NCBI GenBank assembly: GCA_902765585.1
Contig: CACXAG010000007.1
Span: 1-38,727 of the forward strand
Source of the DNA: an uncultured Prevotellaceae bacterium
GTDB lineage: Bacteria > Bacteroidota > Bacteroidia > Bacteroidales > Bacteroidaceae
Direction: 5' to 3'
DNA length: 38,727 nucleotides
Part shown: one piece after another, positions 13,774 to 21,068 of the stretch
Position numbering within the stretch: position 1 is the stretch's first letter
Layout of the letters: every line of letters begins with the position of its first letter
Notes under the pieces: model-generated
Database searches by the model: none
Told to the model about the DNA's origin: nothing
Seen by the model: only the letters and a program-made list of their open reading frames with translations
Program-made: the position numbers and the translations under genes

Positions 13774-16677
13774 ATGACAGACGTCATACTATCTAGTTTT
13801 ATCAGTCTGTTTGCATTGTTCGGTAAGGAAGAGCAAGTAGACGAGGTACGAGCAAAGGAAATGCTCGTGAGTTATTTGCGTCATCATTTTGGCATCAGGA
13901 ACATCGACCTTTACCTCGATTTGTACAGCGATATGCGTATGGCTTACGAGATGACGGACGGTTTGGACACGCAGGATACAGTATCCTCTATCTGCTCCAG
14001 TCTGCATGGTAAGATACGTACTAACGAGGAGGCGCTGCTCCTGCTTCGACTGATGGAATTCTGTAGTGCTGACGGTTTGGAGAACGAAGCCATCTTCCGT
14101 ACGATGGCGGAGAAATTCTCTATCCCGCAGAGCCAGTATGATGATTTCTACCGCTATGTGACCAACCAGCCGTCAGAGCGAATCATGCTCCACCAGCCCG
14201 AGGGCTTCGACGGCCAGCTGAAGACCTTGCTCGACGGTATGACGGGTATGCTCATCTTCACCTATATGGGCACCGACACTGTGCTGCTGAACGATGTACC
14301 CGTATTGCCGGGAGCTTATCAGGTGTGGTTGCAGAGCAGTGTGTTGAAGGGCATCAATGGCAAGCCCATCTACTATTCGACCATTGCCAGTGCCTATAGT
14401 CGCAAGGCAGGCAAGGCTGATGACAAAGCCACAGAGGTCGCCTTCTGTGGTCGCGACATCAACTTCCGCTTCCCCAATAGCGACAATGGCATGCACGACC
14501 TGAGCTTCACGTTGCGTAGCGGCGAACTGCTGGCAATTATGGGCGGTTCGGGTACGGGCAAGACGACCCTGCTGTCGCTGCTCAACGGCAGTCTAAAACC
14601 CCAGGAGGGCAGCATCACCATCAATGGTCACGATATTTCTGAGCCAGCCGCCAAGGCACTGATAGGTTTCGTGCCTCAGGATGATCTGCTCATCGAGGAG
14701 CTGACCGTTTATCAAAATCTGTGGTTTACCGCCAAACTTTGCTTTGCCGGCATGTCGGATGCCGAACTGGACCGCCGTGTGATGAAGACGCTCAAGGACC
14801 TGGGGCTCGATGCCGTCAAGGACCTGAAGGCAGGTTCGGCCATTAATAAATACATCTCTGGCGGTCAGCGCAAGCGCCTGAACATCGCGTTGGAGCTGAT
14901 TCGCGAGCCTGCTGTGCTCTTCCTCGACGAGCCTACGTCGGGATTGTCGTCGGCAGATACCGAGAAGGTCATCAACCTGCTGAAGGAACAGACTTTCAAA
15001 GGAAAACTCATCGTCGTCAATATTCACCAGCCGTCCAGTGACGTCTATAAGCTTTTCGACCGCCTGTGGCTGCTCGACCGTGGTGGTTATCCTGTCTTTG
15101 ACGGCAACCCCATCGACGCAATTACCTATTTCAAGGAGGCTGCCAACTACGCCGATGCCGAAACCAGCGCCTGTCCGACTTGCGGTAACGTGAATCCGGA
15201 GATTGTGCTGAACATCATCGACGAAAAGACTATTAGCAACACTGGTGAGCCGTCGGACGAGCGCAAGATGACGCCGCAGGACTGGCACGAGCTCTATCTG
15301 AAGCATCGTGAGGAGATGCCGGCGCCTGATGTGACCAGCGTGCCACCGTCGGACCAGAAGAAACCTGGTGCGCTGAAACAGTTTGCCATCTTCCTGCAGC
15401 GTACCTTCAAGACGAAGATTACCAATCTGCAATACATGCTCATCACACTTTTGGAGGCTCCTGTACTGGCTGTCGTCTGTGCCTTGCTGACACGCTACGC
15501 ACCGCCCGAGGGCTATTCCGTGATGGACAACAAGAACCTGGTGAGCTACTTCTTCATGGCTGTCATTGTCGCCACCTTCACGGGTATGAGCGGCTCGGCC
15601 GAGGAAATCATCAAGGACCGTGCCCTGTTGAAGCGTGAACGGTTCCTGAACCTGTCGTATGGCAGCTATATCTGGTCGAAGATTGTTTGTATGGCGGGCG
15701 TTTCGCTGTTGCAGACGCTGCTGTTCATTGTCATCGGCAATACTATTATGGGACTGCACGGACTGTTCTGGGTCTGGTGGCTCATCCTGTTTGTCACCGC
15801 CTTCCTGGCCAACTTGACAGGTCTGATTCTGTCGCAGTGCCTCAGTTCAGTTGTGGCCATCTATATCAGCATACCTTTGTTGCTTATTCCGCAGATTCTA
15901 CTCTGCGGTCTCGTCGTCAGCTTCTCTGACCTGACGCCGAAGAGCACCACGGGCAACGTCCCGCTTATTGGAAATATCATCCCCTCGCGCTGGGCCTACG
16001 AGGCATTGGCCGTCACGTCGTTTACCGACAACGAGTACGAAGCCCAGTTCTTCAAGTCCGACAAGGAGAAGTACGAGACACAGTTCTACAATTTCGGCTA
16101 TCTCGACGAGTTGCAGTCGCAGTTGGAGACGCTGAAGGATGAGCGTCGCCGCGGCAAGGAGATTAAGACCGATCACGTGGATATTATTCGCAACAACTTG
16201 CCCGTGCTGACGGAGTACTGCGGAATGGAACCCTATAAGGGCGACTATTCTGATGAATCGCTCTACAACTACTTGAAGGAGGCAGAGCGCATCCTCAGCA
16301 AGCGTGGTAACAAGGTGACGCTGGCTGCCGACGCTCGTATGTCGGCCCTGGTTCGTGAACACGGCAAGGAGGCCGTGCTCGACCTAAAGCGCGAAAACTA
16401 TAATCTGAAGCTCGAGGAATGCGTCATCGGTGCCGACCAGCAGCGCATGCTCGACGTTATCGACGGCCAAATCGTACCGCGTACAGGACTGGTGTTCCTG
16501 ACACCGCTCACCCAGATGGGTAATGCCCCGTTCTACAGCAGTGAGAAAGTGCTCGGCACTTGGCACGTTAAGACCCTGTGGTTCAATATCTCCGTCCTGC
16601 TGCTAATGAGCGTGATTGCCATTGTGCTGCTGTTGTGCGACTGCCCGGGACGGTATATCCGCAAGGAGGCATCCTGA
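13774..16677 (+). CDS. ABCG-like ABC transporter (ATPase and membrane domain in one chain) with N-terminal helical extension
   Basis: 967 residues. From about 230 to 460 lies an ABC ATPase: Walker A GGSGTGKTT (257-265), signature SGGQRKR (from 362) and Walker B FLDEPTSGL (Asp385-Glu386). The domain order ATPase then ABC2-type membrane domain (about 545-730, plus a last helix at the C-terminus) is the ABCG/White order. The first ~130 residues are helical and resemble TerB-like domains; 140-225 is a small beta-rich region that could be FHA-like. A CxxC pair (SACPTCGNV) follows the ATPase. A soluble insert with charged helices separates the last membrane helix from the rest. It probably exports an envelope lipid or peptide; the substrate is unknown. 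Confidence 0.85.
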   Translation: MTDVILSSFISLFALFGKEEQVDEVRAKEMLVSYLRHHFGIRNIDLYLDLYSDMRMAYEMTDGLDTQDTVSSICSSLHGKIRTNEEALLLLRLMEFCSADGLENEAIFRTMAEKFSIPQSQYDDFYRYVTNQPSERIMLHQPEGFDGQLKTLLDGMTGMLIFTYMGTDTVLLNDVPVLPGAYQVWLQSSVLKGINGKPIYYSTIASAYSRKAGKADDKATEVAFCGRDINFRFPNSDNGMHDLSFTLRSGELLAIMGGSGTGKTTLLSLLNGSLKPQEGSITINGHDISEPAAKALIGFVPQDDLLIEELTVYQNLWFTAKLCFAGMSDAELDRRVMKTLKDLGLDAVKDLKAGSAINKYISGGQRKRLNIALELIREPAVLFLDEPTSGLSSADTEKVINLLKEQTFKGKLIVVNIHQPSSDVYKLFDRLWLLDRGGYPVFDGNPIDAITYFKEAANYADAETSACPTCGNVNPEIVLNIIDEKTISNTGEPSDERKMTPQDWHELYLKHREEMPAPDVTSVPPSDQKKPGALKQFAIFLQRTFKTKITNLQYMLITLLEAPVLAVVCALLTRYAPPEGYSVMDNKNLVSYFFMAVIVATFTGMSGSAEEIIKDRALLKRERFLNLSYGSYIWSKIVCMAGVSLLQTLLFIVIGNTIMGLHGLFWVWWLILFVTAFLANLTGLILSQCLSSVVAIYISIPLLLIPQILLCGLVVSFSDLTPKSTTGNVPLIGNIIPSRWAYEALAVTSFTDNEYEAQFFKSDKEKYETQFYNFGYLDELQSQLETLKDERRRGKEIKTDHVDIIRNNLPVLTEYCGMEPYKGDYSDESLYNYLKEAERILSKRGNKVTLAADARMSALVREHGKEAVLDLKRENYNLKLEECVIGADQQRMLDVIDGQIVPRTGLVFLTPLTQMGNAPFYSSEKVLGTWHVKTLWFNISVLLLMSVIAIVLLLCDCPGRYIRKEAS

Positions 16678-16741
16678 CCCCCTAATTATTAAACATAGCA
16701 TAAATTCATTAAATTCATAACAAAACAAAAACCAAAACAAA

Positions 16742-17545
16742 ATGAAAAAGTTATCAATTTTAGCAATTGCATTCGCTGCCATCGTATTTGCAGCATGTGG
16801 AGGTAAGAAGAGTGATGCAGCCACAGCAGAGGCTGACACCCTGAAGAGTTTCGAACAGCAGCAGATTGAGGCAAGCATCAAGATGCACTTCGACAGCATC
16901 GCTTCAGAGGTTAGCAAGCTCAAGCAGCTCCCCTTCGTACAGGAAGGACAGGGCGGTCTGACCCTGACCAAGGAAGAGAAGCAGGTGAAGCCCGACTATC
17001 TGCTGGCTCCTGCCGTTGGCGAGGAGGCTACAACCCTGGCTGAGAAGTACCGTATCCTCAGCGCTCTAAACGTAGACCGCAAGATTGCCAGTCTGTATGA
17101 GATGCCTACAGATGAATACGACAAGGCCATTACCAAGCTGGCTGCTGACATCAACGATCCTTCGTTCAAAGCCATCGAGGACAACAACACGCTCTTCGAG
17201 ACATCTTCTGCGCTCTATGACGCCATGAACGATAATGGCCGCATCAACTACTTCTGGCAGATTGCCGCTGCCGCCCTGGTTGAGCAGCTTTATGTTGTCA
17301 GCCAGAATACGGACAAGTTCCTCAGCGTCTTCGATGACGATGCTGCCAGCAATGTGTCGTTCCGTATCGTGCTCATCCTGGACGCTATCAACCGTCTGTC
17401 TGAGTATGACGCCGACATCAAGCCCGTTGCAGAGGCCGTCGCTCCCCTGGATGTGCTCAACGCTGTTACCGTCGACGAGCTGAAGGCTCAGCTGGCTGAG
17501 GCCAAGGACAAGATCGTTGCAGCCCGCAAGGCCCTTGTGAAGTAA
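16742..17545 (+). CDS. Lipoprotein of unknown function
   Basis: 267 residues. The N-terminus is a lipoprotein signal with lipobox FAAC (Cys19), followed by GGKKSDAATAEAD, a spacer typical of surface or periplasmic lipoproteins. The rest is mostly helical and acidic, with no motif I recognise. It lies between the ABCG-like gene (64 nt before) and the partner-switch genes (64 nt after). A strong hairpin separates it from the latter, so it may have its own transcript end while still feeding some readthrough into the downstream genes. Confidence 0.8.
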   Translation: MKKLSILAIAFAAIVFAACGGKKSDAATAEADTLKSFEQQQIEASIKMHFDSIASEVSKLKQLPFVQEGQGGLTLTKEEKQVKPDYLLAPAVGEEATTLAEKYRILSALNVDRKIASLYEMPTDEYDKAITKLAADINDPSFKAIEDNNTLFETSSALYDAMNDNGRINYFWQIAAAALVEQLYVVSQNTDKFLSVFDDDAASNVSFRIVLILDAINRLSEYDADIKPVAEAVAPLDVLNAVTVDELKAQLAEAKDKIVAARKALVK

Positions 17546-17562
17546 TAGAGACTACCCATTCC

Positions 17563-17592
17563 GGTGTGCCCCTCGGTTTAGAGGGACACACC
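17563..17592 (+). terminator. Strong hairpin between the lipoprotein gene and the partner-switch genes
   Basis: GGTGTG-C-CCCTC pairs with GAGGG-A-CACACC around a 6-nt loop, with one mismatch. No T-run follows, so it may be an attenuator or mRNA-end stabiliser rather than a full terminator. Confidence 0.55.
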
Positions 17593-17609
17593 ATAATCAA
17601 TACGGCAAC

Positions 17610-18056
17610 ATGACAGACAAGCCCCTTCAGACGTCTATACGTCACAGTATCACACTGCCTAACGACATCAATACCGTTCCTCAGCTGAATGAGTTCATTG
17701 ATGCCTTTTCCCTTGAGGCGGGTCTTGACATGTCATTGACCATGAGTCTCAATCTCGCTCTCGAGGAGGCTGTGGTCAACGTGATGACATACGCCTATGC
17801 TCCGGACGCTCAGGGCGAGCTGACCCTGGAGGCCATTGCAGACCAGCGCGTGTTGACATTCATCCTCACCGATATGGGAGTGCCGTTTGATCCTACTGCC
17901 AAGGAAGATGCTGACACCACGCTGGGTGTCGAAGAGCGTCCCATTGGTGGCTTGGGTATTTTTTTGGTGCGCCAGCTCATGGATACAGTCGACTACCAAC
18001 GTGCCGACGGACGTAACATACTGACGCTGACTAAGCAACTTACTGCCCAGCAATGA
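17610..18056 (+). CDS. RsbW-like serine-kinase/anti-sigma-type ATPase
   Basis: 148 residues, the usual size of RsbW/SpoIIAB-type proteins (HATPase_c_2). The N box is LEEAVVNVMTYAY (Glu52, Glu53, Asn57), the G1 box DMGVPFDP (Asp88, Gly90) and the G2 box GGLGIFLV (Gly113-Gly116), all intact. Such proteins bind a target (often a sigma factor) and phosphorylate a partner STAS protein, which releases or restores the block. The STAS partner is encoded 41 nt downstream. No sigma factor lies in the window, and no PP2C/SpoIIE phosphatase is present, so target and reset enzyme are unknown. Confidence 0.88.
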   Translation: MTDKPLQTSIRHSITLPNDINTVPQLNEFIDAFSLEAGLDMSLTMSLNLALEEAVVNVMTYAYAPDAQGELTLEAIADQRVLTFILTDMGVPFDPTAKEDADTTLGVEERPIGGLGIFLVRQLMDTVDYQRADGRNILTLTKQLTAQQ

Positions 18057-18097
18057 GGCAGATTATCATTCATTTATAATAATAGGTTTTTAAGACA

Positions 18098-18400
18098 ATG
18101 ATTTTCGATATCAAAGAAGTAGATGGTGGCATGCTGGCCTGTATCAACGGCCGTCTTGACACGCCTGCCGCCGTCAAGGCACAGCAGGAGATAGAACCGC
18201 TCCTGCAGAATGCCGACAAGGCAATAACACTTGACTGTACTGACCTGGAATATATCAGTAGCTCCGGTCTGCGACTGTTCCTCACCATCCGTAAGGAAGC
18301 TGCTGCCAAGGGCGGCAAGGTTGTCATCGAGCACATCAACGACGAGATCAAGAAGGTGTTTATGATGACAGGCTTCTACAATCTGTTCGACATCCGATAG
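18098..18400 (+). CDS. RsbV-like STAS-domain anti-sigma-factor antagonist
   Basis: 100 residues, a single STAS domain. The phospho-loop reads LEYISSSGLR, with Ser55 at the usual phosphoserine position and Ser54 in place of the usual Asp. It is the predicted substrate and antagonist of the ATPase encoded just upstream. The next gene (RelA/SpoT-like) begins 4 nt after its stop, so the two are almost certainly cotranslated. Confidence 0.88.
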   Translation: MIFDIKEVDGGMLACINGRLDTPAAVKAQQEIEPLLQNADKAITLDCTDLEYISSSGLRLFLTIRKEAAAKGGKVVIEHINDEIKKVFMMTGFYNLFDIR

Positions 18401-18404
18401 GCCA

Positions 18405-19499
18405 ATGGCAGATTACGGATTGGACCTTCATGGAGAAATGCTTCTCGAAGAGTATCGCACACGCCTGCAGCTCTTCGAGAAGCTTCAGCATGTTGTGATG
18501 GACAAGTTGGGCGAACTGGTCCGACAGAGTGGCATAGAGGTCAACTCCATGGAGTCACGCGTTAAGGGTGAGGCGTCGCTGGCAGGCAAACTGCAGCGTA
18601 AAGGTTATAAGTACAATTCGCTGTCAGACATCACCGACATCTTCGGAGCTCGCATCATTACGTTCTACAACGAGGACGTCGACCGCATTGCCTCCATGGC
18701 TGAAACCCTCTTCTACATCGACTGGCCCAACTCTGTCGACAAGCGCAAGATGCACGATTTCAACAGTTTTGGCTACAACTCACTTCACTATATCTGCCGC
18801 TTGCCCAAGGAACTGTATTACGACCCCGATTGTCCGGAGCTGAACAATTTCTCGTTCGAACTCCAGATGCGTACTGCCCTGCAGCATGTCTGGTCGGCCA
18901 TCCAGCACGACATCGGCTATAAGTCCGATATTGAGACGCCCCGCGAGTACCACCGCGACTTGAGCCGTCTGGCTGGCATTCTTGAACTGGCTGACAATGA
19001 GTTCAGCCGCATCCGCACGGACATCAATAACTACCGTCGTCGTATGCAGAGCCTCGTGCAGCAGGGACAACTCGACGAAGTGTCGCTCGACGGTGACAGC
19101 TTCCGCAGCTACCTTGAACTGCACCCCTTCGACAAGTTAAACAAGCAGATTGCCGCCATTACCCAGGCCGAGCTGCATCCCACGCCCCACAAACCCTATC
19201 TGCGCGTGTTGTGTAAGCTGGGCATGAAGACGCTGGCCGACGTCGAACGGCTCGTGGCCGACAACTACGATGACGCTTACCAGCTGGCCCTCTACCAGTT
19301 GGGCAGCACCGATATCGACATCCTTTCCGATACCGTAGGTCTGCAGAACCTCTGCATCGTATATATCCTGAAGAATGGCGGTGGCAAGAAGGGACTGCAG
19401 CTGCTGTTTGAGACCATCAACAATAAGAACCCGCAAAACGAGGCCCTGGCATCCATGGTTATGGAACAGGCCAGCCGTTTGTCGTTCATGCACCAGTAG
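18405..19499 (+). CDS. RelA/SpoT-fold nucleotide pyrophosphokinase-like protein
   Basis: 364 residues. About residues 45-175 match the RelA/SpoT synthetase fold: SRVKGEASLAGKL (Arg52, Lys54, Lys62), TDIFGARI (Asp78, Arg83), FGYNSLHYI (Tyr124, His128), FELQMRT (Glu152, Arg156) and VWSAIQHDIGYK (Trp163, His168, Lys173). The Mg-binding Asp and Glu and the stacking Tyr are present, so catalysis is plausible. There is no hydrolase, TGS or ACT domain; instead a helical C-terminal part of ~180 residues of unknown type. The product could be an alarmone such as ppGpp, or, as for some toxin members of the fold, a pyrophosphorylated RNA. The tight linkage to a partner switch is the notable context. Confidence 0.85.
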   Translation: MADYGLDLHGEMLLEEYRTRLQLFEKLQHVVMDKLGELVRQSGIEVNSMESRVKGEASLAGKLQRKGYKYNSLSDITDIFGARIITFYNEDVDRIASMAETLFYIDWPNSVDKRKMHDFNSFGYNSLHYICRLPKELYYDPDCPELNNFSFELQMRTALQHVWSAIQHDIGYKSDIETPREYHRDLSRLAGILELADNEFSRIRTDINNYRRRMQSLVQQGQLDEVSLDGDSFRSYLELHPFDKLNKQIAAITQAELHPTPHKPYLRVLCKLGMKTLADVERLVADNYDDAYQLALYQLGSTDIDILSDTVGLQNLCIVYILKNGGGKKGLQLLFETINNKNPQNEALASMVMEQASRLSFMHQ

Positions 19500-19501
19500 T
19501 C

Positions 19502-20107
19502 ATGCCGAACACCATGCCTGCCCACTTTCGCGTAGCCGTTGTCGATGCCAATACGTTGGCCGTCATCGGCCTGAAACACGTGCTGCAGGAGGTTATCCCG
19601 ATGATGCAGGTTGACGGCTATGGCTCCTTTGCTGAGCTGCATGCCAACAGCCCAGACGACTATGCCCACTATTTCGTGTCTTTGGATATCGTGCTCCGCA
19701 ACCGGGCGTTCTTTGCCGAGCGGCGGCGTAAGACCATTGTGCTTACGCTCTCGCTGGACCAGACCTCGTCGTTGGCCGATTTCCACGCCCTATGTGTCAA
19801 CCAGCCCGAACCGCAGCTCATCCGCCAGTTGCTGATGCTCCAGCAGTACGGACATAGCGGCGGTCGCCACCTGCCCCCCGTCCCCCCGTCTGCTAACCAG
19901 AAGGTGCTCACCGACCGCGAGATAGAGGTGATGTCGCTCATTGTCCAGGGCTACATCAACAAGGAGATAGCCAGTCGCCTGAATATTGGCCTGGCTACTG
20001 TCATCACTCACCGCAAAAACATCATGGACAAGCTTGGCATGAAGTCAGTCTCTGCCCTCACCATATATGCTGTCATGCATGGCTATGTTGACATCAATAG
20101 GATATAA
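19502..20107 (+). CDS. LuxR-type transcriptional regulator with degenerate receiver-like domain
   Basis: 201 residues. Residues about 136-195 are a LuxR/FixJ helix-turn-helix (LTDREIEVMSLIVQGYINKE, then ATVITHRKNIMDKLGMKS). Residues 10-115 resemble a receiver domain: VAVVDANTLAVIGLKHVL in the first strand/helix and FVSLDIVL where the phospho-Asp strand would be (Asp62). The acidic pair is reduced to one Asp15, and the conserved Lys of the last strand is not evident, so phosphorylation may not apply. It starts 2 nt after the synthetase gene and sits mid-operon with no adjacent sensor kinase. It may read the partner-switch or nucleotide signal directly; that is inference. Confidence 0.85.
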   Translation: MPNTMPAHFRVAVVDANTLAVIGLKHVLQEVIPMMQVDGYGSFAELHANSPDDYAHYFVSLDIVLRNRAFFAERRRKTIVLTLSLDQTSSLADFHALCVNQPEPQLIRQLLMLQQYGHSGGRHLPPVPPSANQKVLTDREIEVMSLIVQGYINKEIASRLNIGLATVITHRKNIMDKLGMKSVSALTIYAVMHGYVDINRI

Positions 20108-20118
20108 GAAAAAGAAAC

Positions 20119-21048
20119 ATGAATAAGCATTCCTTTGTTGTTCTCGGACTTGTGTGCGTGCTGCTGATAGTGGCATGCGGACAGTCGTATGAGGAGACGA
20201 AACGCATCACGCGGGAGAACCGCCGGGCAGCATGGCTCAAGGATTCGGCAGCGCTGAAGATTGCTGTCATGCCTACGCTGGATTGTCTGCCGCTGTTTGT
20301 GGCCGAACACTATCAGCTGCTTGATTCTGCCAACGGTGGCGTGCGGCTGAAGATGTATATGTCACAGATGGACTGCGACACGGCACTGGAGCGGGGCAGG
20401 GTAGAGGGCAGCATGACCGATCTGGTACGAGCCATGCGTATAGCCAGTCGTGGTATGGCATTGCGCAGCGTGGCGGTAACGGCTGCACACTGGCAACTGG
20501 TGACCAATCGCAATGCCCGCGTGCGCCAGCTGAAGCAACTGGACGACAAGATGGTTGCAATGACGCGCTTCTCAGCGACGGATTTGCTGACGGACCGTGT
20601 CGTGGACTCAGTGAAGTTAGACAAGGACCGTGTATTCAAGGTGCAGATTAACGATATCAGTGTCAGGATGCTGATGTTGCAGAACAACGAGATGGATGCC
20701 CTATGGCTGCCGGAACCCTGGGCGACGTTGGCCCGGCAGATGAAGAATCCCGTGGTTTACGACACGCGTAAGCAGAATATTCAATTGGGGGTCATGGCGT
20801 TCCGTGACCAGGAGATGACACGCAAGGAGCGTTCACGCCAACTGGAACTGTTTCTGAAGGCTTACAACCAGGCGTGCGACTCCATCAACAAGTATGGCGT
20901 GCGCAAGTATAGTGACATCATCACCCAGCGCTGTATGGTGAAGCGGGTGGTGGCGGACTCAGTGCCTAATCATATAGAATATGAGCGCGTGCGAGCCCCC
21001 CGCCAGCAGGATAGCCTGATGGTGAAGAAGTTCCTGAACATAAAATAA
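20119..21048 (+). CDS. Lipoprotein resembling SsuA/NMT1-type solute-binding proteins
   Basis: 309 residues. The signal peptide ends in lipobox LIVAC (Cys20). The mature part begins ALKIAVMPTLDCLPLFVAEH, typical of SsuA/TauA/NMT1-like periplasmic binding proteins, and continues with LWLPEPWATLARQ, the usual second-lobe motif. Ligands of the family include sulfonates, thiamine precursors and nitrate; none can be assigned. No ABC permease or ATPase partner lies beside it, which suggests a sensor or scavenging role rather than classic import. It begins 11 nt after the LuxR gene. Confidence 0.82.
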   Translation: MNKHSFVVLGLVCVLLIVACGQSYEETKRITRENRRAAWLKDSAALKIAVMPTLDCLPLFVAEHYQLLDSANGGVRLKMYMSQMDCDTALERGRVEGSMTDLVRAMRIASRGMALRSVAVTAAHWQLVTNRNARVRQLKQLDDKMVAMTRFSATDLLTDRVVDSVKLDKDRVFKVQINDISVRMLMLQNNEMDALWLPEPWATLARQMKNPVVYDTRKQNIQLGVMAFRDQEMTRKERSRQLELFLKAYNQACDSINKYGVRKYSDIITQRCMVKRVVADSVPNHIEYERVRAPRQQDSLMVKKFLNIK

Positions 21049-21068
21049 TAAATTTCAGAGTAACAAGA

